Of a stretch of DNA of 5,181 nucleotides, positions 1-4,711 are shown piece after piece (positions within the stretch are counted from its first letter, which is position 1; every line of letters begins with the position of its first letter). The translations under genes were made by a program, and so were the position numbers. The notes under the pieces were generated by a model. The model worked only from the letters and a program-made list of their open reading frames with translations. It ran no database searches and was not told where the DNA came from. This DNA comes from a bacterium (GTDB lineage: Bacteria > Fidelibacterota > Marinisomatia > Marinisomatales > JAHJCW01): positions 1-5,181 of the forward strand of contig JAHJCW010000210.1 of assembly GCA_018812885.1 (NCBI GenBank), written 5' to 3'.

Positions 1-511
1 AAACAAATACTGTTTCTCCCCGACGAATATTTGCTCGATCAATCAGCATTGTATAGGCCGTTTCAGCAACAAGCGGGAATGCAGCTGCTTCTTCAAAACT
101 CATGCTTTTAGGAATAATTCGCAAATGATCAGCATTTATAGCCATGTACTCACATTGCGTTCCATCTTGATTTTCACCAAAGATCCCCCACTTTTCACAA
201 TAATTTTCCTTATTCTGCTTACACCATCGGCACTTGCCACAGTAAGTAAGCGGCTGAATTAATACTTTATCACCTATTGAAAATTCTGATACTTCCCGGT
301 CAACCTGTTCAATGACTCCCGCTCCATCACTTCCCATTATCATTGGCAGGGGAACACCGGGAATTCCTTTCCTAACCCAAATATCCAGGTGATTCAACGC
401 CGCCGCCCTTATCTTAACCAAACATTGATTATTTGCAATTTGGGGAATAGCTACGTCTTCATATTTTAATACATCAATTCCGCCATGCCGATGTATTCTA
501 ACCGCTTTCAT
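1..511 (-). CDS. Zinc-ADH-like medium-chain dehydrogenase/reductase, N-terminal part (runs off the window)
   Basis: I translated this by hand from the minus strand: 170 codons are open from the ATG at 511 to the window edge, so the Rossmann NAD(P)-binding half is missing. The start MKAVRIH is typical of the family; an in-frame ATG two codons upstream (517) is the alternative, and neither has a clear ribosome site. From 511, residues 40-43 read NHLD, residues 60-65 GSDGAG, and Cys91, Cys94, Cys97 and Cys105 form the CX2CX2CX7C lobe that binds structural zinc in alcohol dehydrogenases. The usual catalytic-zinc Cys and His appear replaced (Asn40 and Ser61), as in quinone-reductase-like members, so the catalytic zinc is probably absent. 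It probably reduces or oxidises a carbonyl, alcohol or enone with NAD(P)H in the cytoplasm; the substrate cannot be told. The family is secure, the specific function is not. Confidence 0.88.
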   Translation of the reverse strand, partial: MKAVRIHRHGGIDVLKYEDVAIPQIANNQCLVKIRAAALNHLDIWVRKGIPGVPLPMIMGSDGAGVIEQVDREVSEFSIGDKVLIQPLTYCGKCRWCKQNKENYCEKWGIFGENQDGTQCEYMAINADHLRIIPKSMSFEEAAAFPLVAETAYTMLIDRANIRRGETVFV

Positions 512-520
512 ATTCATCTA

Positions 521-553
521 GTAAGCGGTAATTGGTAATAAGTAATGAGAAAG
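521..553. repeat. Tandem heptamer tract, GTAATNN-like, upstream of the dehydrogenase gene
   Basis: On the plus strand four 7-bp units follow each other without gaps at 521, 528, 535 and 542. Each begins GTAA and three begin GTAAT; a weaker GAAAG unit follows at 549. The last part (535-553) matches the reverse complement of 604-622 at 16 of 19 positions, so the two tracts form an imperfect inverted repeat around about 50 bp. The 7-bp register is seen directly; any function is unknown. Confidence 0.6.
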
Positions 554-587
554 TTTTTACTAAATAACGTACTTTTAATAGACATAG

Positions 588-622
588 AATTTTCTTTTCA
601 CGTCTTACTTATTTCTTATTAC
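588..622. repeat. Second heptad tract, opposite orientation, overlapping the end of the small ORF
   Basis: Read on the minus strand, heptads starting with G fall at 622, 615, 608, 601 and 594; the first is GTAATAA, identical to a unit of the 521-553 tract, and later ones are looser. The first two units are within the last codons and stop of the 59-residue ORF. With the other tract this could form a long AT-rich hairpin in a transcript crossing the spacer, but there is no U-run that would make it a standard terminator. Confidence 0.5.
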
Positions 623-788
623 TATCTTTTATATCTTTAAACTCAGCATCCTGAATATTCATTTTGGAATATTTTTTCTTTGAACTTTTCTTGCCTGACG
701 ATTTATTGATTTTACTTAAAGCATTATATTTAAGGTAAAACGTATATCCAATATAGGCTAATGCTGCTACTATAATTAATTTTAACAT
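609..788 (-). CDS. Small single-pass membrane protein with basic linker and acidic DAEFKDI tail (59 aa)
   Basis: I found this by reading the interval after the kinase gene: ATG at 788, 59 codons, TAA at 611-609. Residues 1 to about 19 (MLKLIIVAALAYIGYTFYL) form a hydrophobic segment fit for an N-terminal membrane anchor. Residues 26-42 are a Lys/Ser-rich basic linker. Near the C terminus is an acidic motif, NIQDAEFKDI (44-53), then a charged end. Small proteins with an N-terminal anchor and a similar D-A-[ED]-[FY] tail occur in FCB-group genomes in my recollection, without known function. The start lies 2 bp after the kinase stop, with AGG 9-10 bases upstream of the ATG inside the kinase gene, so it is probably the last gene of the folB-folK-kinase operon and translationally coupled. 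The cytoplasmic tail could be an interaction motif; that is inference. Confidence 0.72.
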   Translation of the reverse strand: MLKLIIVAALAYIGYTFYLKYNALSKINKSSGKKSSKKKYSKMNIQDAEFKDIKDSNKK

Positions 789-790
789 TA

Positions 791-1432
791 TTAAAAACCT
801 GTTGCAGGGTTAAAGAATTTAGTGCCGGTAATTGGTTGTCGTACCACGTTTATTATTTCCTCTAAATCCTTTTTGTTGTTTACAAAATCTATATTATTCG
901 TATTGATTATCAACAAAGGCGTATCTTGATATCTAAAGAAATATTCGTTATAGACTTGATTGAGAGCATCTATGTAATCACGAGATATATTTTTTTCAAA
1001 TGATCTTTTCCGCTTACTAATATTTTTCATTAATGTATCGGTATCGGCTTGTAGATAAATAACTAAGTCCGGATTAATCACATTACGTTCTAATAGATTC
1101 GCTACTGTATCATATAGCACCATTTCCTTTTCGTTTAAATTTAATGATGCAAATAATCTATCTTTTACGAACATATAATCGGTTACAATTAAATTATGAA
1201 AAATATCAACTTGTTTTAATTCTTGCTGTTGTTGATATCTTTGCAATAAAAAATATAATTGCGTTTGAAAAGCAAATCGTTCTGGGTCATCGTAAAAATC
1301 AGCCAAAAATGGATTTTCCTCAAATTGTTCCAAGATTGTACGCGCACTTAATTTATCCGCTAATAGCTTAACTAAACTCGTTTTCCCTACCCCTATTGGT
1401 CCCTCGATGGCAATATAATATAAGTTTCTCAT
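791..1432 (-). CDS. Deoxynucleoside kinase (dGK/dAK-type, dNK family)
   Basis: This 213-residue cytoplasmic enzyme transfers phosphate from ATP to the 5'-OH of a deoxynucleoside, the first step of DNA-precursor salvage. The P-loop GPIGVGKT is at residues 11-18. Glu35 in LEQFEENPF lies where the family places its base/sugar-contacting acid, and the FQTQLYFLLQR helix (55-65) follows. DYMFVKDRLFA (85-95) corresponds to the family's catalytic-centre strand and helix, and the Lys/Arg-rich SKRKRSFEKNISRDY (139-153) is the lid. Length fits the non-TK1-like dNK family. Which nucleoside is preferred cannot be settled by eye; bacterial relatives of this type often prefer purines. The start ATG overlaps the folK stop by 4 bp (ATGA), with AGG 9 bases upstream, so translation is likely coupled to folK. 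FolK and this kinase are commonly adjacent in related genomes, as far as I recall. Confidence 0.93.
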   Translation of the reverse strand: MRNLYYIAIEGPIGVGKTSLVKLLADKLSARTILEQFEENPFLADFYDDPERFAFQTQLYFLLQRYQQQQELKQVDIFHNLIVTDYMFVKDRLFASLNLNEKEMVLYDTVANLLERNVINPDLVIYLQADTDTLMKNISKRKRSFEKNISRDYIDALNQVYNEYFFRYQDTPLLIINTNNIDFVNNKKDLEEIINVVRQPITGTKFFNPATGF

Positions 1433-1941
1433 GCGTTTGAGCCTATTATATGTTTCAATACTGTTGATTTATCGGTACAACGCTTTAGCAGCTCTTTTAT
1501 TGTGATTTTCCAACCTGGAACAATATAATTTGGGGCTAATTCGTTAAATGGAACAAGGACAAATCGCCGATAGGGAATACCCGGGTGGGGTATCGTTAAT
1601 TCTGCTGTTTCTAAGAACGAATCTCCAAAAGTTAATATATCAATATCAATTGTTCTGGGAGCGTTTTTTTTATGTTGGCTTGGACGACCCAATAGTCTTT
1701 CGATATTCTTAATCTCATCTAAAAATTCAAATGCTGTGAAAGTAGTATTTATTTCAACTACAGTATTTAGAAATTCCGGTTGATTGGTATTAAATAATGG
1801 TCTAGAACTATAAAATGAAGCACTTCTCAAGGCATTGTTTTCATGATATTCTTCAAGTATCGTAATTGTCCCAGCTAAATTTGCTTCCCTATCACCAATA
1901 TTTGAACCCAAAGATAAATATATTTTTTCATTCATAATCAT
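1429..1941 (-). CDS. folK: 2-amino-4-hydroxy-6-hydroxymethyldihydropteridine pyrophosphokinase (HPPK)
   Basis: FolK transfers pyrophosphate from ATP to 6-hydroxymethyl-7,8-dihydropterin, giving the substrate of dihydropteroate synthase in folate synthesis. The 170-residue length is normal for a single-domain HPPK. The N-terminal SLGSNIGDREANL (10-22) is the pterin-side motif, QPEFLNTVVEI (54-64) follows, and the signature APRTIDIDILTFG spans 94-106. Asp99 and Asp101 there correspond to the paired Mg-binding aspartates of the E. coli enzyme. IPHPGIPYRRFVLVPFNEL (117-135) is the conserved C-terminal block. The ATG at 1941 overlaps the end of folB by 14 bp; a second ATG at 1935 (MNEKIYL) is equally plausible, and neither has a convincing ribosome site, so coupling to folB translation is likely. 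The gene is free-standing rather than fused to FolB or FolP. Confidence 0.96.
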   Translation of the reverse strand: MIMNEKIYLSLGSNIGDREANLAGTITILEEYHENNALRSASFYSSRPLFNTNQPEFLNTVVEINTTFTAFEFLDEIKNIERLLGRPSQHKKNAPRTIDIDILTFGDSFLETAELTIPHPGIPYRRFVLVPFNELAPNYIVPGWKITIKELLKRCTDKSTVLKHIIGSNA

Positions 1942-2296
1942 TCTTGGTTCGCTCTATTTCTACTTCAACTGTATCTAATACGCCTTTTACCGGTGCCTGC
2001 GGTTTGCGCACTCTAACAATTACCTTATCTGTTTTATATTTACGCAAAACCGAATCTGCAATACGTTCAGCAAGTGTTTCAATCAAATAATGCTTATTCC
2101 TTTTTGTACAATTTTGTACCGTTTTGTAGATTTTTTCGTAATTAAGTGTATCTTTCAAATTATCAGATTGACCGGCTTTTTTAAGATCTTGGTACAGATC
2201 TAGGTCAACTTCAAATTTACCACCAAGTGACTTCTCGGATTCACTTACTCCATGATAACCGTAAAAAACCATATTCTTTAATCGTATTACATCCAT
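1928..2296 (-). CDS. folB: Dihydroneopterin aldolase (DHNA)
   Basis: FolB cleaves 7,8-dihydroneopterin to 6-hydroxymethyl-7,8-dihydropterin plus glycolaldehyde, directly supplying FolK encoded next door. The 122-residue length is usual. The motif FYGYHGV (11-17) is followed by Glu21. LNYEKIY (51-57) contains Tyr53, LIETLAERIAD (71-81) contains Glu73, and VRKPQAPV (96-103) contains Lys98. By alignment from memory these match Glu22, Tyr54, Glu74 and Lys100 of the Staphylococcus aureus enzyme, so the active site looks complete. The family normally assembles as an octamer of two tetrameric rings. It is the first gene of its operon: a terminator and a likely promoter separate it from groEL. No Shine-Dalgarno sequence precedes the ATG at 2296, which lies close to the predicted transcription start. 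Confidence 0.96.
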   Translation of the reverse strand: MDVIRLKNMVFYGYHGVSESEKSLGGKFEVDLDLYQDLKKAGQSDNLKDTLNYEKIYKTVQNCTKRNKHYLIETLAERIADSVLRKYKTDKVIVRVRKPQAPVKGVLDTVEVEIERTKNDYE

Positions 2297-2297
2297 A

Positions 2298-2334
2298 ACT
2301 AATAAATTTACCGAATAGTGTTAAGTGTAGTCAA
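2298..2334 (-). promoter_or_regulatory. Predicted promoter of the folB-folK-kinase operon
   Basis: On the minus strand TTGACT (2334-2329, 5 of 6 to the -35 consensus) and TAAATT (2310-2305, 4 of 6 to -10) are 18 bp apart. The same stretch also reads TTG-N21-TAAATTTA, close to the TTTG/TANNTTTG promoter pattern of Bacteroidota. It lies directly between the groEL terminator and folB, where a promoter is expected. Transcription would start near 2298, only a few bases before the folB ATG. Predicted from sequence only. Confidence 0.45.
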
Positions 2335-2345
2335 GAAATGCTAAT

Positions 2346-2383
2346 AAAAAGAAAAGCCCTCAACGTAATGAAAAGGGCTTTTC
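2346..2383 (-). terminator. Rho-independent terminator of groES-groEL
   Basis: A perfect 10-bp stem, GAAAAGCCCT (plus strand 2351-2360) with AGGGCTTTTC (2374-2383), encloses a 13-nt loop. On the minus strand the stem is followed at once by TTTTTATTAG (2350-2341), giving the U-run. It starts 20 bp after the groEL stop. In the plus direction the stem is followed by A-rich sequence, so it is a one-way terminator. Confidence 0.88.
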
Positions 2384-2403
2384 AAAAATCGATAATTATT
2401 CGA

Positions 2404-4038
2404 TTACATCATTCCGCCCATTCCACCCATTCCTGGATCCATCGAAGGCATATGCGTATCTTTCTCAGGTACTTCAGTTATTGCGGCTTCGGTAGTTAGT
2501 AACAAACCTGCTATTGATGCTGCATTTTCTATCGCAACACGAGCAACTTTGGTTGGATCGATGATACCCGATTTGAACATATTTACATATTTGTCCAATC
2601 TTGCATCATAGCCATAATCACCTTTTCCGTTAAGTACGTTATTTACAACTATCGACGGCTCAGCACCGGCATTGGCTGCAATTTGTCTAAGGGGTTCTTC
2701 TAATGCACGACGCATAATTTTCACGCCAACCATCTGATTCTCAGATACTTTAACATTATCTAAGCCTTTAATACATCTTAAAAGAGCAACTCCACCACCG
2801 GGAACGATACCCTCTTCAACTGCAGCACGTGTGGCATGTAAGGCGTCTTCTACGCGAGCTTTCTTTTCTTTCATCTCAACTTCAGTCGGGGCACCGGCAT
2901 ATAAAACGGCAACACCGCCAGAAAGCTTTGCTAAACGCTCTTGTAATTTTTCACGGTCATAATCAGAGGTGGTTTTATCAATCTGTACTTTAATTTCATT
3001 GATGCGGGCTTTGATCTTACTTGTTTCGCCACTTCCACCAACAATTGTTGTATTATCTTTATCAGATACTACGCGTTTGCAGGTACCAAGATATTCCAAT
3101 GTGGCATTTTCTAATTTATACCCTTGATCTTCAGATATGACAGTAGCGCCGGTTAAAACAGCAATATCTTCCAACATCGCTTTGCGACGATCACCAAAAC
3201 CAGGAGCTTTTACTGCTAATACTTTAAATGTACCGCGTAATTTATTTACTACTAATGTAGCTAAAGCTTCACCTTCAAGATCTTCAGCGATAATCATGAT
3301 AGATTTACCGGTTTGAACTACTTTTTCTAAAATCGGCATCAGATCTTTCATGGTACTGATTTTTTTATCATAGACTAATAAATACGGATCATCTAATTCA
3401 GCTTCCATATTATCGGAATTTGTTACAAAATATGGAGACAGATAACCACGGTCAAACTGCATACCCTCAACAAATTCGAGATACGTTTCAGCAGTTTTGC
3501 TATCTTCAACCGTAATAACACCATCTTTTCCAACTTTTTCCATTGCTTCAGCAATTTTCTGACCGATTTCTTCATCTTGATTTGCTGAAATTGAAGCTAC
3601 TTGGGCAACTTTCTCAAAATCAGATCCGACATCTTGTTTCTGTTTCTTTAATTCTTCAACGATCTTAAGTGTTGCAACATCAATTCCACGTTTGATTGAC
3701 ATCGGGTTTGCACCGGCTGTTACATTTTTAACTCCCTCAGCAATAATTGCCTGAGCTAAAACTGTAGCTGTTGTCGTTCCATCACCGGCTACATCAGAAG
3801 TTTTGGAAGCAACTTCACGAACCATTTGTGCACCAATGTTCTCTAATTTATTTTCTAAATCGATTTCTTTAGCGACAGTAACACCATCTTTAGTTATTGT
3901 AGGTGCACCATATTTCTTCTCTATAACCACATTACGTCCTTTTGGACCTAATGTTACTTTTACTGCATTTGCTAATTTATCAACACCGGCTTTTAAGCCG
4001 TTGCGTGCTGCTAAATCATAAGTAATTTCTTTTGCCAT
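2404..4038 (-). CDS. groL: Chaperonin GroEL (60 kDa, Cpn60/HSP60)
   Basis: GroEL forms the double-ring cytoplasmic chamber that encloses and folds unfolded proteins with ATP and the GroES lid. The 544 residues are the full family length. The equatorial ATP site is visible at TLGPKGRN (29-36), Asp51 in TKDGV, and GDGTTTATV (85-93), whose Asp86 corresponds to the catalytic-region Asp87 of E. coli. The signature AAVEEGIVPGGG is just past residue 400. The C-terminal GMGGMGGMM (536-544) is the flexible Gly-Met tail typical of type I chaperonins. Codons are open throughout with no sign of damage. The start at 4038 has AGGAG (4050-4046) 7 bases upstream, and groES ends only 12 bp before it, so the two are co-transcribed. 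Heat-shock repression through the upstream CIRCE is expected. It is a single-copy gene as far as this window shows. Confidence 0.99.
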   Translation of the reverse strand: MAKEITYDLAARNGLKAGVDKLANAVKVTLGPKGRNVVIEKKYGAPTITKDGVTVAKEIDLENKLENIGAQMVREVASKTSDVAGDGTTTATVLAQAIIAEGVKNVTAGANPMSIKRGIDVATLKIVEELKKQKQDVGSDFEKVAQVASISANQDEEIGQKIAEAMEKVGKDGVITVEDSKTAETYLEFVEGMQFDRGYLSPYFVTNSDNMEAELDDPYLLVYDKKISTMKDLMPILEKVVQTGKSIMIIAEDLEGEALATLVVNKLRGTFKVLAVKAPGFGDRRKAMLEDIAVLTGATVISEDQGYKLENATLEYLGTCKRVVSDKDNTTIVGGSGETSKIKARINEIKVQIDKTTSDYDREKLQERLAKLSGGVAVLYAGAPTEVEMKEKKARVEDALHATRAAVEEGIVPGGGVALLRCIKGLDNVKVSENQMVGVKIMRRALEEPLRQIAANAGAEPSIVVNNVLNGKGDYGYDARLDKYVNMFKSGIIDPTKVARVAIENAASIAGLLLTTEAAITEVPEKDTHMPSMDPGMGGMGGMM

Positions 4039-4045
4039 TATACTT

Positions 4046-4050
4046 CTCCT
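4046..4050 (-). promoter_or_regulatory. Ribosome binding site of groEL
   Basis: AGGAG, 7 bases before the groEL ATG and directly after the groES stop codon, is a full-strength Shine-Dalgarno sequence. It fixes the groEL start at 4038 and shows that this organism uses Shine-Dalgarno initiation for highly expressed genes, in contrast to the folB and dut starts here. Confidence 0.85.
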
Positions 4051-4341
4051 TTATAATATCGCTAGGATATCGCTTTCGCGCATTATTAAATATTCTTTTC
4101 CGTCAACGGTCACTTCTGAACCAGAATATTTTCCATAAAGTACCTTATCACCTACTTTAACAGTCATCTTTACGATAGTACCTGTGTCACTTGCTTTTCC
4201 AGGTCCTATTGCTACAACGGTTGCTTCTTGAGGTTTTTCTTGTGCCGTATCAGGAAGAATGATACCTGAGGCAGTTTTATCTTCAGCTTCTTTTGGCTCG
4301 ACCACAACACGGTCTTCCAAAGGCTTTAATTTTAAACCCAT
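4051..4341 (-). CDS. groS: Co-chaperonin GroES (10 kDa, Cpn10)
   Basis: GroES is the heptameric lid that caps the GroEL ring in the cytoplasm. The 96-residue length is standard. The N-terminal LKLKPLEDRVVVEP (3-16) is the family signature region. The mobile loop (about 17-37) contains SGIILP, whose Ile27-Ile28-Leu29 is the tripeptide that docks on the GroEL apical domain. KVGDKVLYGKYSGSEV (62-77) and the end of the chain, YLIMRESDILAIL, complete the beta-barrel core. The ATG at 4341 has AGGAGA (4354-4349) 7 bases upstream. It is the first gene of the groES-groEL operon, with the promoter and CIRCE about 220-270 bp upstream, an unusually long leader. Confidence 0.98.
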   Translation of the reverse strand: MGLKLKPLEDRVVVEPKEAEDKTASGIILPDTAQEKPQEATVVAIGPGKASDTGTIVKMTVKVGDKVLYGKYSGSEVTVDGKEYLIMRESDILAIL

Positions 4342-4344
4342 TTA

Positions 4345-4365
4345 TTAATCTCCTTTTTTGATTAA
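4345..4365 (-). promoter_or_regulatory. Ribosome binding site of groES within a small inverted repeat
   Basis: AGGAGA (4354-4349) is the Shine-Dalgarno sequence for groES. It is framed by a perfect 6-bp inverted repeat, TTAATC (plus strand 4345-4350) and GATTAA (4360-4365), with a 9-nt spacer. In the mRNA this would put most of the site in a hairpin loop and its last two bases in the stem. The ribosome site is clear; the hairpin is AU-rich and weak, so a regulatory effect is speculative. Confidence 0.6.
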
Positions 4366-4504
4366 CTATTTATTAAAATTTTAATTCTTTTTAAGCCCTT
4401 AATCGCTTTGTAAATCTATTCACAAATTCTATGCCAATTTTTAAAACTTGCCAAAATGACATTCTTTAAATAATTGGTATGTCAATATTTTGAATCATTA
4501 AATA

Positions 4505-4521
4505 ATTGCATTAAATGCAAT
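4505..4521. repeat. Inverted repeat ATTGCAT-taa-ATGCAAT in the groES leader
   Basis: A perfect 7-bp inverted repeat with a 3-bp spacer, about 40 bp inside CIRCE on the gene side. The centre is 25 bp from that of the next dyad (4531-4545). It could be a protein operator or a small RNA hairpin; neither is shown. Confidence 0.45.
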
Positions 4522-4530
4522 GTGAAAGTT

Positions 4531-4545
4531 ATCATTGAAAATGAT
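4531..4545. repeat. Inverted repeat ATCATT-gaa-AATGAT in the groES leader
   Basis: A perfect 6-bp inverted repeat with a 3-bp spacer, 16 bp from CIRCE. The minus-strand surroundings (GAATCATTTTC) resemble half of a Fur box, but the 19-bp consensus does not align without a gap, so I do not call it one. Confidence 0.4.
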
Positions 4546-4561
4546 TCTTTATCAAGGATAA

Positions 4562-4588
4562 TTAGCACTCTCAACCTTAGAGTGCTAA
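4562..4588 (-). promoter_or_regulatory. CIRCE operator (HrcA binding site)
   Basis: TTAGCACTC-N9-GAGTGCTAA, a perfect match to the CIRCE consensus in both 9-bp arms. The spacer is 9 bp, as in the classic element. HrcA dimers bind it to repress chaperonin genes at normal temperature, and GroE itself helps HrcA fold, closing a feedback loop. It begins about 12 bp after the predicted transcription start, the usual place for repression. hrcA itself is not in the window. Confidence 0.97.
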
Positions 4589-4605
4589 TTATTTTCTAGT
4601 TACAA

Positions 4606-4614
4606 ATTATATCA
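4606..4614 (-). promoter_or_regulatory. Predicted groES-groEL promoter (extended -10)
   Basis: TGaTATAAT on the minus strand is a perfect extended -10 element for the housekeeping sigma factor, with predicted transcription start near 4599, just before CIRCE. The best -35 candidate, TTAACA (4638-4633), is 21 bp away, too far for a standard promoter; an extended -10 can work without one. Confidence 0.7.
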
Positions 4615-4683
4615 GTTTTTGTGTTACGGAATTGTTAAGTTGATAAGTTATACTGAAATAACGATAATTATTAAATGGGATCT

Positions 4684-4711
4684 AAAATTCAAAACTCAAC
4701 ATTCAAATTTT
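4684..4711. repeat. Degenerate tandem heptamer, AAAATTC-like, four units
   Basis: On the plus strand four 7-bp units start at 4684, 4691, 4698 and 4705, variants of AAAATTC, ending at the dut stop codon. The gap between dut and the groES promoter otherwise shows no terminator hairpin, so how dut transcription ends is not evident. Confidence 0.5.

Larger units (their letters stand above)
4342..4599 (-). other. Long AT-rich 5' leader of groES
   Basis: If transcription starts near 4599, the mRNA leader is about 258 nt: CIRCE at its 5' end, then about 220 nt with no convincing gene. It holds dyads at 4531-4545, 4505-4521 and 4457-4484, a 14-bp perfect AT palindrome at 4372-4385, and the ribosome-site hairpin at 4345-4365. 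Two short minus-strand reading frames occur (17 codons from 4535, 23 codons from 4462), neither with a proper ribosome site. No known riboswitch or RNA thermometer family is recognisable by eye. Confidence 0.5.

Noticed and set aside
518..608. Promoter for the dehydrogenase gene
   Set aside because: No credible -35/-10 pair or ribosome site could be found in this stretch; the gene may be read from the upstream operon.
1144..1371. Plus-strand open frame of 75 codons
   Set aside because: It lies wholly inside the deoxynucleoside kinase gene on the opposite strand, resembles no known protein and has no ribosome site.
3803..4021. Plus-strand open frame of 72 codons
   Set aside because: It is antisense to the start of groEL, whose strong codon conservation explains the open frame; no family resemblance.
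4372..4385. 14-bp perfect palindrome ATTAAAATTTTAAT as an operator
   Set aside because: Made only of A and T in a very AT-rich leader, so it is expected by chance and matches no known operator.
4413..4436. Sigma-54-like site, TGGCATAGAATTTGTG, on the minus strand in the groES leader
   Set aside because: TGGCA and TTG are at the right spacing, but the nearly invariant GC at -12 is GT here, and the AT-rich leader makes a chance match likely.
4482..4535. 17-codon minus-strand upstream ORF from the ATG at 4535
   Set aside because: No ribosome site, and its sequence is explained by the dyads that it overlaps; length is what chance would give.
4527..4553. Fur box at the ATCATT/AATGAT dyad
   Set aside because: Only part of the 19-bp consensus fits, a gap would be needed, and iron control of groES is not expected.
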